Origin: a virus
Reading direction: 5' to 3' (one strand)
Virus record (IMG/VR): IMGVR_UViG_3300023199_000127
Span: 62,001-126,000 of that record
Length of the DNA stretch: 64,000 nt
Part shown: piece by piece, positions 36,144 to 45,749 of the stretch
How positions within the stretch are numbered: position 1 is the first letter of the stretch
Layout: every line of letters begins with the position of its first letter
The notes under the pieces: model-generated
The model's database searches: none
What the model saw: only the letters and a program-made list of their open reading frames with translations
What the model was told of the DNA's origin: nothing
Program-made: the position numbers and the translations under genes

Positions 36144-36961
36144 GCACGTGCTCCTGAAACAGAAAGCATACGGTCATAGCTGGACCACTCAAGGAAATCC
36201 TTCGGGTCTACGCCAGCTTCCCGTGCGCCCTCGGCAAACACCTCACCCCAGTGTATGCCGTAACGACGCTCCAACTCATAAAGCATGTTATTGCGAGCTT
36301 TCTTACGCATTTCTTCGTTCGGCTCGACCTTGGCTTTTTCGTGGTTGATATGCGTGGTACCTGGTTGGTGCAAAATACCTACATCCTGATGGATGTACGA
36401 CTTGAATCCCAACCGATGGCCCAGGTAGGCCATCTCGTAATCCACGCCCCAACCATACATGAAGTCCTTGCTAATGCCGGGCATCTTGAACTCTTCAAAG
36501 CAGCTACGAACAAAGGAGCCACTCAGCAAAGGACAAACAAACTCGACAAAAGAGGTATTCCGTACACCAGATCCCCTTTTCCCCTGCGCACTAGTTGCAG
36601 GATGGCTCTTCTGGTACGGATGAATCTGCGCAGTCGCCGGCGGCATGTCGGCGACAAGCCTATCTAGCGTTCCATCGTCCACAATCTGAGCATCATTACA
36701 GAGACACCAGTAATGGTCAAAATTGTACTCCCCATTGAACCAGATTGACTTAATAGCCTCATGGAAAGACCAGGCCCAACGATTGTTCTCACGCAACATC
36801 AGGTTGTGGTCAGCATTCCTAGTCACCTCGTCAGCATCCGAATCGGCATCGATGTTGAAGATCGTTACTTCAACATCATGCGTGGTCTGACGGATACTGT
36901 CGATCAGACTTTCGGTCATCTCACGCATATTGCGATTGAGTACCAGTGCTGCTACGTTCAT
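36140..36961 (-). CDS. GT-A glycosyltransferase
   Basis: 273 aa. Short N-terminal Rossmann strand (AALVLNRNMREMTESLI), WCLCNDAQIVDDG with an acidic ND/DD motif around residue 85, and FMYGWGVDYEMAYLGHRLG, the aromatic/acidic acceptor motif of GT2-like enzymes. Closest in layout to the next gene upstream. Transfers an unknown sugar; part of the tightly overlapping cassette. Confidence 0.7.
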   Translation of the reverse strand: MNVAALVLNRNMREMTESLIDSIRQTTHDVEVTIFNIDADSDADEVTRNADHNLMLRENNRWAWSFHEAIKSIWFNGEYNFDHYWCLCNDAQIVDDGTLDRLVADMPPATAQIHPYQKSHPATSAQGKRGSGVRNTSFVEFVCPLLSGSFVRSCFEEFKMPGISKDFMYGWGVDYEMAYLGHRLGFKSYIHQDVGILHQPGTTHINHEKAKVEPNEEMRKKARNNMLYELERRYGIHWGEVFAEGAREAGVDPKDFLEWSSYDRMLSVSGARA

Positions 36962-37692
36962 TCCATGATCCTCTTATGCCAATTAGCCCCGTACTTCTCC
37001 GTGAGACGCTTATTCATCTCACTGTAGGCGCTCTTGTAGAACTCCTCCACACTCTCTGGCGCCACACCGCTGCTATATGTCTTGGAGGCTTCATGTTTGA
37101 CAGTGATGTTGTCATCAATGACCACTCGATAGCCTCTCCGACGGGCTTGGTAGCAGGTGTCATAATCGATACCCCAACCCCTATACAATTCAGGGTCAAA
37201 GACAGGCACATTAGCCTGGGGACCGATCATTTGCCAGATCAAGTTGATGTTCAAAGCAGGACAGATGGAATCTGTCATCCGAACATCTCTAAGCCCAATG
37301 CCTTGATAGAACATCCAGGGGTACGCATACCCCTGGATTCGTTCAACCGCGGGGTGCCACCACCCAACATCATTCTTCAAACGATGATGGAAGAAGTCCG
37401 GCGATGGAACTCCGCCGGTGATCTCGAAGTCGTTGGTACACAACCAGAGCCAGTCAATAGACTCACTCCTGTGCTTTTTTACAATGTAGTTCCAACCACC
37501 AGTCATACGCAAGTTGCCACCAGTGAAATGTGTGACATACTGTGACACATCACTATGACTCTCGTCTTCGCTACCATTCTCGTAAACAAAGAGATTCCTG
37601 CCTATTTCCCATCCACAGTTGAGAAGATTGTCAACTGTGCGATCGGTTAGCTCAGCCATCTTGTAGCTGAGAATGCAGCAATGAGCACTCAT
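36958..37692 (-). CDS. GT-A glycosyltransferase
   Basis: 244 aa. ILSYKMAELTDRTVDNLL at the N-terminus, WLWLCTNDFEITGG with the acidic metal motif, and RGWGIDYDTCYQARRRG as acceptor motif; it parallels its downstream neighbour, which argues for a duplication. ATGA overlaps on both sides. Sugar and acceptor unknown. Confidence 0.7.
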   Translation of the reverse strand: MSAHCCILSYKMAELTDRTVDNLLNCGWEIGRNLFVYENGSEDESHSDVSQYVTHFTGGNLRMTGGWNYIVKKHRSESIDWLWLCTNDFEITGGVPSPDFFHHRLKNDVGWWHPAVERIQGYAYPWMFYQGIGLRDVRMTDSICPALNINLIWQMIGPQANVPVFDPELYRGWGIDYDTCYQARRRGYRVVIDDNITVKHEASKTYSSGVAPESVEEFYKSAYSEMNKRLTEKYGANWHKRIME

Positions 37693-38501
37693 AGGTAATC
37701 AGGACTCCTGCGAGGGATAGGTCCACCATTCCTTACCACTGTACGTTGACCAGGTTTGAAGTGATGAGACGCCGTCTGTGGGGTCCGCAAGTCATGATCC
37801 AGATGATACACAAGAGCATCAGTTCTGTGGAAGGCCAGGCCAGAGCGGTGCAACCGCTCGGCCATATCTTCATCCTCACCACCCCAGCCTATGAAGGACT
37901 CATCGAAACCACCCATTCTTCGCATCGCATCTGCCGATGCAGAGAAATTACACCCCCAGCAGACCACCCAAGGATTGGGCACATCGGGCAGCTGGGCATA
38001 GGTACGGCCAAAGACGGTGCTCTCGTCGAGCCTGATGTCCTTCACAGTGGCATTCTCAGCCCAGAAGCTATCATGGACCCTGATATCCAAAGACCCCTCT
38101 ACGAGGCTCTGAGGCACCCTAGAACGAAGGCCCACAAAAACGTCTTTGGGCCGGCCTTCCTGTCCATGTTTGTGGACAAACCTGGTCTCCGGGACAGTAT
38201 CACAGTCGCAGATGATTACCCGGTCTCCTTCAGCATGGCTCAGGCCCATATTTCGGGCCTGGGCTAAGCGGAAGTCTGAACTTCGAGGATGCAGGTAGTG
38301 ATACTGCAGACCGGCAAAGCCTGCTGCATCCTGCATCCAGTTGTTGGCGTAGTGGACCGCATCTCGCGTATCACCATAGCCACCGTCGTTTACAACGATC
38401 AGTTCCCAGAGAGGAGCATCAACCTGCTGGCTAAAGCCACGCAAAGTTTGGAGCAGTCGAGCATTGTCATTACAGACTGTAAGGACGACTGAGATCTTCA
38501 T
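37689..38501 (-). CDS. GT2 glycosyltransferase, chondroitin-synthase-like
   Basis: 270 aa. SVVLTVCNDNARLLQTL and VVNDGGYGDTRDAV form the donor site, ICDCDTVPE gives the DxD motif, and WGCNFS plus FIGWGGEDEDMAERLHRSG is the GalNAc/Gal-transferase-type C-terminal motif, in which the GEDED acids help bind substrate. This pattern recalls bacterial chondroitin or capsule polymer transferases. The donor (perhaps GalNAc or Gal) is inferred. Confidence 0.75.
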   Translation of the reverse strand: MKISVVLTVCNDNARLLQTLRGFSQQVDAPLWELIVVNDGGYGDTRDAVHYANNWMQDAAGFAGLQYHYLHPRSSDFRLAQARNMGLSHAEGDRVIICDCDTVPETRFVHKHGQEGRPKDVFVGLRSRVPQSLVEGSLDIRVHDSFWAENATVKDIRLDESTVFGRTYAQLPDVPNPWVVCWGCNFSASADAMRRMGGFDESFIGWGGEDEDMAERLHRSGLAFHRTDALVYHLDHDLRTPQTASHHFKPGQRTVVRNGGPIPRRSPDYL

Positions 38502-39097
38502 TAGTGTTTCACCCTCAGGCTATGCTCGCTTACCACTACTACCTTCTTACCAGTGCGGAGCACGGGAATGTTCCTCTTACGCAACTCCGGAATCAGCAGA
38601 CGACCCTTCTCAGCATCTTGCTTGTGCTCGACCTCTTCATAATCCTCACAGTCATCAAGAGCAATGATGCCACCCGACTTACAGAGTCTCTCAGCCTGCT
38701 CAAACAATTTGAGCGTGTACTCAGCATCATCTGGTCCATCCAAGTAGATGAAATCGAAGAAATTCCAGGTATTCTGCATGAACTGCAGACCATCATGCTG
38801 AACCAGGTTTACATCATAGCGCAACCCTGCCTCTTCCAAAGCAGCATCGGCACAACTGATGTCTAGGTCAACACTAGTGAAAATGGATTCAGTATCCTGC
38901 GCAAACTGAGCAAAGTGCAAGGTACTATGACCATCGCCCTTGGCATATTCCTCGGTGTTGACCCGCATGGATCCGATCTCAAGGATTTGAATCCCACCAT
39001 GCTCCTCAACAAGAGTCTGCATAGGGATCAGTAGATTCCACGCTCGATGCGCAGGATCATGAAGCTGGAAGATCCGGTCGGTGTCTTGAAGAATCAT
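38501..39097 (-). CDS. Class I SAM-dependent methyltransferase-like protein
   Basis: 198 aa. ILEIGSMRVNTEEYAKGDG is a motif I variant (Gly-poor), TSVDLDISCADAA follows, FFDFIYLDGPDDAEYTLKL matches the Methyltransf_24-type motif II, and GGIIALDDCEDYEE the next strand. A methyltransferase or a related SAM-fold protein. One-base overlap with the GT gene upstream. Second methylation step of the cassette by inference. Confidence 0.65.
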   Translation of the reverse strand: MILQDTDRIFQLHDPAHRAWNLLIPMQTLVEEHGGIQILEIGSMRVNTEEYAKGDGHSTLHFAQFAQDTESIFTSVDLDISCADAALEEAGLRYDVNLVQHDGLQFMQNTWNFFDFIYLDGPDDAEYTLKLFEQAERLCKSGGIIALDDCEDYEEVEHKQDAEKGRLLIPELRKRNIPVLRTGKKVVVVSEHSLRVKH

Positions 39098-39873
39098 TAG
39101 GGGTAGCTTGCAACGTTACCCGCATTGCGGATCACGTACTTTCCAGGGTTAGGGTCTTGATTAATGGGCAGGTTATTGAAATGCTGGTCATGAAACTTAG
39201 GTGTCGCATGTACACCACCTTCACGACCGATATGATTACTACGAGAGAATGCAGGCGTTAGGGTCATCAACGGCTTCTCTATAGCCATCATTGATGTAAT
39301 TGCCCAGTCCCAGCCTATATAGTGTTTACCCCATGCCTGTTTAGACTTGGAGTCATCATGCCAACTAGGCTTGAACCATCTCTCCCAACTGGGTCTAGTC
39401 ATTACCACGCCCAGAGCATTGAACGCCTTAGACTCCAGCAGACCAACAGGGTCTGCTGGGTTACTCCCATTATGGAAGTAGTTCAGACTAAGCCATCGTT
39501 CCTGATCAGCACGCGTAATATCCCAATACCAGTTCGCCATGCGTATTGCATCTTTCGAGAGGACTACATCCTCCTCCAGGTAGATGTTCATCTTTGAGTC
39601 GTCGTTAAACACACGACAAAGGGCAGCAAAAGGATTCTCTCGTACACCCATCCGTTTACGGTTAACGATGATCTCTTTGTGGGGCCAATCGAACTCTTCA
39701 CACACCTTCACAGTCTCAGCACATCCCGGTTCCAGAAAGCAATAGAGCTTCCAGTCCTTAAGCTTCCTGGAGTCCGGCGATTTCAGATCATTCTGCGCCA
39801 GGGTTTCCAGGGATTTTCTGAGATAGTGAGGCCTCTTCCAGCCTGTGATAGTAATCGTTCGCAGATCGGACAT
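39097..39873 (-). CDS. GT-A glycosyltransferase (GT13/GT2-like)
   Basis: 258 aa. Opens TITITGWKRPHYLRKSLETL, has IYLEEDVVLSKDA (an E/D-rich metal motif like the EED of GnT-I) near residue 100 and a GWDWAITSM acceptor motif near 200. The final 40 residues are basic and aromatic. First gene of the cassette in the transcription direction. Sugar unknown. Confidence 0.7.
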   Translation of the reverse strand: MSDLRTITITGWKRPHYLRKSLETLAQNDLKSPDSRKLKDWKLYCFLEPGCAETVKVCEEFDWPHKEIIVNRKRMGVRENPFAALCRVFNDDSKMNIYLEEDVVLSKDAIRMANWYWDITRADQERWLSLNYFHNGSNPADPVGLLESKAFNALGVVMTRPSWERWFKPSWHDDSKSKQAWGKHYIGWDWAITSMMAIEKPLMTLTPAFSRSNHIGREGGVHATPKFHDQHFNNLPINQDPNPGKYVIRNAGNVASYP

Positions 39874-39887
39874 TCTCTTGAGTCATT

Positions 39888-40232
39888 CTATCCCGCATGA
39901 ACTCGAAAAACCTGATCGAACCGCATGAAGTTATACATACAGCCCCCATCTACTATAGGACACTTAGGACCTGACAAAATGTACACAACGTCATCCACAT
40001 GAGTAGCTATAGGCGGCTGTTCTCCACCAATAATCCAGATGCCAGATTGACAAGTCAGGTACTTCAGATGGACACGTAGATTGCGCATAAACTCATGCGT
40101 CACAGCAATCTTTGCACCCTGCTTTTTACCAGAACGATTAAAATACCTACTATTAGGTCGATAATCGGATCTGATCACATCAGCATAGGGCAGAGGACGC
40201 TCTCCAGCTACTGCATGGACCATCAACGCCAT
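39888..40232 (-). CDS. Small protein, function unknown
   Basis: 114 aa. Sheet-rich with a SGIWIIGGEQPPIATHVDDV loop and CPIVDGGCMYNFM near the end. Separated by short gaps from both neighbours. No family recognised. Confidence 0.55.
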   Translation of the reverse strand: MALMVHAVAGERPLPYADVIRSDYRPNSRYFNRSGKKQGAKIAVTHEFMRNLRVHLKYLTCQSGIWIIGGEQPPIATHVDDVVYILSGPKCPIVDGGCMYNFMRFDQVFRVHAG

Positions 40233-40234
40233 AA

Positions 40235-40615
40235 CTATTTCCTGGGCAGATCAGGCCGGCTAGCATTCTCCTGGGAGAGAATAGCATCCTTGGACGACGA
40301 AGGGATAATGATCTGAGACCCATTCGGATCATCGATCATCCTATTATCGTTCTCGTCAGCAGGATTCTCAAACCAGCGTGCATGACGGCAAAGGACATCA
40401 TGTCCTAGCTGCTTGATGAACCGATACTCGTTCCGTTCAGCGGCAACCAGATTAGACCACAACGCATACCCCTTATCCAGGGCCTCAGGCGAGAGGTAAA
40501 CCTCCTTGCCACGTGTGTAGTCAGAAATCCATGCCAATACATCCGGATCTGTATCATTCATCTGTAGCACTTGCTCAATGCCTAGTGCAATGCATTTCAC
40601 TCTGAGTTCGGTCAT
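40235..40615 (-). CDS. Small protein, function unknown
   Basis: 126 aa, ATG overlapping the preceding TAA (TAATG). Helical (KCIALGIEQVLQM, LSPEALDKGYALWSNLVAA) with a polar tail. It follows the Cas4-like nuclease gene directly, so it may belong to the replication/recombination set. Confidence 0.55.
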   Translation of the reverse strand: MTELRVKCIALGIEQVLQMNDTDPDVLAWISDYTRGKEVYLSPEALDKGYALWSNLVAAERNEYRFIKQLGHDVLCRHARWFENPADENDNRMIDDPNGSQIIIPSSSKDAILSQENASRPDLPRK

Positions 40616-41682
40616 TAAATGGGACTCCCTTCGGTATCCTCCACCGGCTTAGGCTCAGCAGGAGCCAAGCTGGTGGGATTCTCCTGACGGATAGGACCGC
40701 CAGCCATGTGTTTGATGCCATGCTTGCACAAGGTATAGAACTCGCAGTACCTACACTGCCAGTCCCCCTTCTGAACGAGCGGATTACTATCATCCTTCAA
40801 TCGCTCAGGATCCTTCTTCACTGCATTTAGCACAGCCTTAGTCTGAGTCTTGTTCAGCTTGTCCCACCTACCGTGCTTGGCATACGTGTGGATACGAGCG
40901 TTGCTCCACTGGTCCACATAGTCCCCCTCAGGAACCTCCTTAGCACGAATATGCTTGACCAGTTGCTGGACTCGCTTGTACACCCCACGAACCGTTAGGT
41001 GCTTGAGGTTCCACAAGCCAGTCTCATTCTCCACACGAATGAAACGCTGATCATCCTCCACCTTTATGCCATATGCACCCTGGCCACCAAAGTACACAGT
41101 GTGCTCAACATAGTCCATGGAGTCACGGCACAGATAAAGCAGAGTACCCTTGATGTTGGGAATGAACTGACTATAGTAGTCTAAGTAGGGGATCATCTGC
41201 AACAGATGATCCTCCTTCGGAGTCATCTTGTTATCCACCGGCTGCATACAGCCCCTGGTACCCCAGAGACCAGTAGTCTTCATTTCGGTAGGGACCAGAA
41301 CCTCACCGTTCTCGGTGTTAACCGTCGGATCCGCAAGCCAGAAGTCGATCCGGCCTGAGATATTGAAACGAGGGTTCTTGAAGCTGGTTTCTGAACCACG
41401 CCAAAGCCCTGTCAGCTTGAACTTCTCCTCAATCATGTCCTGGAGATAGTTACCAGCCTCCATCTTCAACATGCCAGGTCCATCACGCTCAGTGTTGGTA
41501 GGTACGGCGCCGGTCAATCGATAGTACTGCTTACGCAGACAACCGCCAGCCACCTCCCGAAGCCCTGTATTCTCATCTGTGTAAGCAATGGAAGACTCAG
41601 AGGCATACAGACTAGTCGACTTGCGCTGGCTGGAGACCGGCGGGTCTACGATTGCTTGGGTGAGATGTTTCTTGAAAATCAT
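40615..41682 (-). CDS. Cas4/RecB-like PD-(D/E)XK nuclease with probable Fe-S cluster
   Basis: 355 aa. GGCLRKQYY (Cys48) plus WQCRYCEFYTLC near residue 312 supply the four cysteines of a Cas4/AddB-type iron-sulfur cluster. ISGRIDFWL (Asp113) and PTEMKTTG (E133, K135) are the PD-(D/E)XK catalytic motif. The family degrades DNA ends and works with helicases. It lies just after the primase-helicase and a 63-aa gene in the transcription order, so it may process ends during replication or recombination. No CRISPR array is present. The Pro/Glu-rich C-terminus is probably disordered. Confidence 0.75.
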   Translation of the reverse strand: MIFKKHLTQAIVDPPVSSQRKSTSLYASESSIAYTDENTGLREVAGGCLRKQYYRLTGAVPTNTERDGPGMLKMEAGNYLQDMIEEKFKLTGLWRGSETSFKNPRFNISGRIDFWLADPTVNTENGEVLVPTEMKTTGLWGTRGCMQPVDNKMTPKEDHLLQMIPYLDYYSQFIPNIKGTLLYLCRDSMDYVEHTVYFGGQGAYGIKVEDDQRFIRVENETGLWNLKHLTVRGVYKRVQQLVKHIRAKEVPEGDYVDQWSNARIHTYAKHGRWDKLNKTQTKAVLNAVKKDPERLKDDSNPLVQKGDWQCRYCEFYTLCKHGIKHMAGGPIRQENPTSLAPAEPKPVEDTEGSPI

Positions 41683-41873
41683 CAGATGTCTTCTTGGCTA
41701 GGGGCATCAGCAGGACGCAAAATGATTTCATCAATGCGTCCCGGCACACCGATCAGGTCTGTAGTAACACCTTTGCCGGCATGCTTGTCATAGATGCGTT
41801 CGAGTTGTCGTTCCTCACGACTATTCTCAGGAATCAAATGGACGTCGTAGCCCTGGGTAATCTTCACTTTCAT
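41682..41873 (-). CDS. Small protein, function unknown
   Basis: 63 aa from ATG 41873, one base after the primase-helicase stop. A longer frame exists but lies within that gene. KITQGYDVHLIPENSREER then LIGVPGRIDEIILRPA: strand-helix-strand. Sits between primase-helicase and the Cas4-like gene. Confidence 0.6.
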   Translation of the reverse strand: MKVKITQGYDVHLIPENSREERQLERIYDKHAGKGVTTDLIGVPGRIDEIILRPADAPSQEDI

Positions 41874-41874
41874 A

Positions 41875-44382
41875 TCAGAATTCTGGGGCTTCTTCTTGGT
41901 GATCGGCAACCCCAATGATGTTATCCACAAGGGCACCACTGTCTACAGATGTCATCTTCTTGATCTCATCCTCAACTTCCTCTCGCGAGGTAGGTATGAG
42001 ACGAGCACTCTCTTCATGAAACTTAAACCACAGGGTGCCCTTGAAGCTGTTTACCTTATTCTTCTCAATCTCCATCTGGACGACAGGGCGTTTACGAAGC
42101 TCCAGCTGCGGATTGTCAGCCTGATCCAACCAGTAATGCTCTGCCTTCTCTCTACGGTCATGTAGCTCGTTGTACAACACACCAACAAGCTTAGCACCAT
42201 AGGCGATCTTAGCCGTTTCGGCAGCATGCCAGAAACGGCCCTTCCCCTCAAACCCAGCCTTGGTCATCTCAAGAGACCAAAGCGAGGTGTAGTCAAGATG
42301 ATCAGAGCTATCCTGCGCCCACTGGAAGGCAGCCTTGAACCTAGCTCTATCTTCACCCTCACCACCGATATTGTGGAAGGAGTCACCGAAGAGAATCACC
42401 GGACGTCCGGTCTGATCCTGCACCGTTTTAATGAGTCGCTCAAAGACCTTGGTACTGTTGCCCAGGTTCGTACCCTGGATCACCAGCCGGCCAGAGTCGA
42501 CCCACTCGAGGATCTTGTCGCGCCACTGAACCCAGATGCGCTTCTGGTCCTCGTCCTTCCACACTCTCTCGTTAGGGAAGATCACGTCCTGAATGTTAAA
42601 GCCAGAGGCAATAGCCATAAGCTTAGCGAGAGTAGTCTCCCGCGGATCATCCAGGGACAAGTAAATGCACGCAGGTTCTGCGTTGTGCTGAATGATACCA
42701 GTGCACAAATTCCCTAGCGATGCTGACTTACCAACGTTAGGTCCCCCAAGAAAGCAGTAAACCTCCTTGGATTTCTTCAACCCCTTAAGGTGATGGTCCC
42801 AATTAGACATGCCAGTAAGCCAGCCAAGTTCACCTTCCTGGGTATTGGCGAACTTCTCAAAGGCTCCACGAGCAAACGACACAGTCTCGTCGGGGCGAGC
42901 CACCTCATCCTTCTCTCCCATGGTCTCAATAGTATCAACGGCATGGTAGAGCAGGTTCTTTTTGCTCCTGGAGTCCCTAGCACGACGCAGGTCCCACATG
43001 AGACGCTCAATTGCTGTCTCGACCTCCTTGTCTTCAATCGTATCGATCTCAGACCTGATGTCCTGTTCAGGAACGCCAGTGACATCTGCCAACTTACGGC
43101 AGAGCAACCCACGTTCAATAGGACTCTCCTCATTGAGGATGAAGCCAACCATCTCCTTGACGATATCCAGAGAGCCCATATCAGGCTCCTTCTGATACAC
43201 ACCAAGCTGATAGTCAAAAGCTGAAGTAGGCTGGTGGGCAAAGAAATTCGACAGGCCCTCTACAAGGTTAGGCCATGCACGAATATAGAAGTCAACATCC
43301 CTATCACTAGGAGGTGTTGCCTCATTGAAGGTCAGGAACATAGCCGTGACCCGTAGGCCCTTCTGGTTCCTGAACTTCTCGAGGTACTTGATCATGTTGG
43401 TCCGACCAACCTCATCTCCGTTAAGGACGAGGTTCACATGTCGGAAACCACATTCTCGAATTACCTCTACTTGCAAGTCAGTCAGTGCAGTGCCGCAAAG
43501 AGCGGCACAGCACGGATGACCTGCTAGGACTGCAGTAGCCCAGTCCATGTAGCTCTCGAAAACATCGAGACGCTTCATGGGATGCTGCTTGGCAACATGA
43601 ATGCCATACAGCAAGGTCTCCTTGCGTAGAATCATGCACTTCTCCTGCGAAGTAATCTGATACTTCGGAGGATAGTACTGACCAGCCGCCATATAACTCT
43701 TGTACTCTTCCTTGTCGAACAGAGTATAGCGGCGGTCAAAGCCCACGATCTTTCCCTTGAAGTCGCGAAGTGTAATCGTCATGCGATCCAGGCCAATTTT
43801 GTCCTGGTTAATGCCTGAAGACTTCACGTACTCACGGGAAAACCCGCGGTTCTGGATCTCAGTGATGAACTGCTCCCAGTTCACCACACCGATCCCATGT
43901 TCAAGCTGGAAGCCATGTGGAATCCCTCTATTTCTCACGTACTCCTGGTTCTCAGGGTACTTCTCGATGAGGTCCACAATAATCTCTGCTGCAGCAGTAT
44001 AGAGACGTTCCTGTTTAAGCTCTTGCAACTCTTGCTCAGAAAGCTCCAGCTTTTCATGAGGAATACGATACTTCTCTGCCAGGAAGTACACGTTATCGAA
44101 CAGGAATCCCTTCCCATCCAACGGTTTGCCATCGAAGATATTAGCCGCATGGAAGATATCAAGCACACGACCACACCCGAAACACTTCAAGAAGGTTTCA
44201 GGCTCAGTATCGTTGCGCTTCAAGTACCCCATTGAAGGGGTCTTGTCATTATGCTGCGGATGAATGCAGCACGTCTTGCCGGCCTGCGTAAAGGTTACTC
44301 CATGTTCCTGGAGATAATCGGGCAAGTATGCCCGAACCTTCTTTAGCAAGGCCTCAAATGCGGGATCGTCTCTACGGCTCAT
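41875..44382 (-). CDS. Fused DNA primase-helicase (T7 gp4-like arrangement)
   Basis: 835 aa. The N-terminus has a CHC2 zinc finger (Cys38, His41, Cys67, Cys70) followed by a TOPRIM fold (DVFESYMDWATAVLAG and VLNGDEVGR, about residues 270-325). The C-terminal part is a RecA-fold replicative helicase: Walker A GGPNVGKS near 548 and Walker B-like VILFGDSFHN near 664. Together it would make RNA primers and unwind the fork, replacing separate DnaG and DnaB. The linker between them (about 380-500) is helical. Core replication gene; sizes match phage primase-helicase fusions. Confidence 0.85.
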   Translation of the reverse strand: MSRRDDPAFEALLKKVRAYLPDYLQEHGVTFTQAGKTCCIHPQHNDKTPSMGYLKRNDTEPETFLKCFGCGRVLDIFHAANIFDGKPLDGKGFLFDNVYFLAEKYRIPHEKLELSEQELQELKQERLYTAAAEIIVDLIEKYPENQEYVRNRGIPHGFQLEHGIGVVNWEQFITEIQNRGFSREYVKSSGINQDKIGLDRMTITLRDFKGKIVGFDRRYTLFDKEEYKSYMAAGQYYPPKYQITSQEKCMILRKETLLYGIHVAKQHPMKRLDVFESYMDWATAVLAGHPCCAALCGTALTDLQVEVIRECGFRHVNLVLNGDEVGRTNMIKYLEKFRNQKGLRVTAMFLTFNEATPPSDRDVDFYIRAWPNLVEGLSNFFAHQPTSAFDYQLGVYQKEPDMGSLDIVKEMVGFILNEESPIERGLLCRKLADVTGVPEQDIRSEIDTIEDKEVETAIERLMWDLRRARDSRSKKNLLYHAVDTIETMGEKDEVARPDETVSFARGAFEKFANTQEGELGWLTGMSNWDHHLKGLKKSKEVYCFLGGPNVGKSASLGNLCTGIIQHNAEPACIYLSLDDPRETTLAKLMAIASGFNIQDVIFPNERVWKDEDQKRIWVQWRDKILEWVDSGRLVIQGTNLGNSTKVFERLIKTVQDQTGRPVILFGDSFHNIGGEGEDRARFKAAFQWAQDSSDHLDYTSLWSLEMTKAGFEGKGRFWHAAETAKIAYGAKLVGVLYNELHDRREKAEHYWLDQADNPQLELRKRPVVQMEIEKNKVNSFKGTLWFKFHEESARLIPTSREEVEDEIKKMTSVDSGALVDNIIGVADHQEEAPEF

Positions 44383-44557
44383 CCTCTATTTTGGCTTTCT
44401 GTAACCACCTCGGTAGTCTATTCCGCCCCACCCGGAGAAAGGTGGCAACCTTTCTACGGGAACCTAGACGTTCTAGCAGATACCGCAGGTAGTGCTCTCC
44501 TGTGGTGTCCTCAGCGAAGAGCAGCTTACGCAGACTTCGGGCTGAGGGTTCCGGCAT
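44372..44557 (-). CDS. Small HTH-like protein
   Basis: 61 aa from ATG 44557; the longer frame upstream lies inside the GT4 gene. The body TTGEHYLRYLLERLGSRRKV then ATFLRVGRNRLPRWLQ resembles a helix-turn-helix with a basic recognition helix. It overlaps the GT4 gene end by 32 bases and the primase-helicase start by 11. Could be a regulator or a replication accessory. Confidence 0.5.
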   Translation of the reverse strand: MPEPSARSLRKLLFAEDTTGEHYLRYLLERLGSRRKVATFLRVGRNRLPRWLQKAKIEDEP

Positions 44558-45749
44558 TGTACAGCTCAGCCATCCGCTCGGCAACAAGCTTTGCGATGGC
44601 AGGGATGCTACAGGTCTCTTCAACAGCTTCTTGTCCAGCCTGACGCATGGCATCCACCTTGTCACGATCCCACTGCATGGCTTCAATGATCCTTGCAGTA
44701 GCTCCGTACATATCAATACGAGCCCACCATTGATCAGCTCGATACCACGGGTTATAACTCATCCCGTAAACCGGCTCCATGGTAAAAGGCAAGAGGATGC
44801 CAGACTCACCATCCTGGATATAGTCCGTGGGACCTCCCCAGCCTGTATGGGCAGCAATGCAACCCGAGGCCATAGCCTGTACGACGGGGAAGGCAAAGCC
44901 TTCACCACGGCTAAACGAAACGTACATATCCACAGTCTGGAACCACTGAGCAATCTCATCATCAGAGAGATGCTCAGTGAGCATAAAGATGTCGGCGCCT
45001 TTCACCTCCTCAGGACCAAACTGCACTAGGCTACGACATGCTTGCACACGATCGAAGACCTGTTGCTGCTGGCTACCTTCAATGTGACTTCCATAGGTTT
45101 TGATCAGACCAGCGACCTTCTTGCCGCTGAACTGAGTCATCAACCAGATAAGCCACTCCTCAATGTTCTTACGCTTGGTCCACTGGCCCATAAATCCGAT
45201 GACAAACGGACGCTCCTCTCGGGGAATCTCATTTCCCATAGCGTCCACAGTCAGACCAGTGATAGGCAACTCTTCCAAACCAGATCGATGTAGAGAAGTA
45301 TCTACGGGACCAGGCATCACAGTTACAGGAACTGTGACTCCACTACGTGAAAATGCCTTCTTCGCATCTGTACTAGAAGTCCAGATCTCGTCCATACGAT
45401 TCATCTGTGTGACCCAGTTCAACCTGGGCTGTCCATGCATGTCCGTATCTGGGATGCGAGTAGTCTCCCACTGCGTGAATCCAATGTTATACCGATCCGG
45501 CTGGGGATTGTAGAACTCTGGAGTCTCGAAGTGGATAGCCACATCAGGATCATCCCACGATTTTGAGGCAAGATCCTTGTAGTGCTGACGCTGCGCAGAA
45601 TCCATGCGAATAGTAGCAGAATCATGCTTGTTCGGCTGTAGCTTGATATCAAGATCTTCAACAAGCTCCATAGACTTGAGAAGATTACGGGCGTGAGTCG
45701 AATAGCCAGAAGGGCTATCGATGTCGGTAACAAATAGAACCTTAATCAC
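44526..45749 (-). CDS. GT-B family 4 glycosyltransferase
   Basis: 407 aa. N-terminal SPSGYSTHARNLL acceptor-side loop, IGFMGQWTKRKNIEEWL linker motif and FSRGEGFAFPVVQAMASG donor motif; the second Glu of the usual Ex7E is Gln here. WGGPTDYI follows. GT4 enzymes use NDP-sugars and build lipopolysaccharide-, capsule- or protein-linked glycans. Overlaps its partner by four bases. Confidence 0.75.
   Translation of the reverse strand: MIKVLFVTDIDSPSGYSTHARNLLKSMELVEDLDIKLQPNKHDSATIRMDSAQRQHYKDLASKSWDDPDVAIHFETPEFYNPQPDRYNIGFTQWETTRIPDTDMHGQPRLNWVTQMNRMDEIWTSSTDAKKAFSRSGVTVPVTVMPGPVDTSLHRSGLEELPITGLTVDAMGNEIPREERPFVIGFMGQWTKRKNIEEWLIWLMTQFSGKKVAGLIKTYGSHIEGSQQQQVFDRVQACRSLVQFGPEEVKGADIFMLTEHLSDDEIAQWFQTVDMYVSFSRGEGFAFPVVQAMASGCIAAHTGWGGPTDYIQDGESGILLPFTMEPVYGMSYNPWYRADQWWARIDMYGATARIIEAMQWDRDKVDAMRQAGQEAVEETCSIPAIAKLVAERMAELYNAGTLSPKSA

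Noticed and set aside
44558-44716. N-terminal extension of the HTH-like gene
   Set aside because: These codons lie within the GT4 gene in another frame and look non-coding; ATG 44557 is a better start.
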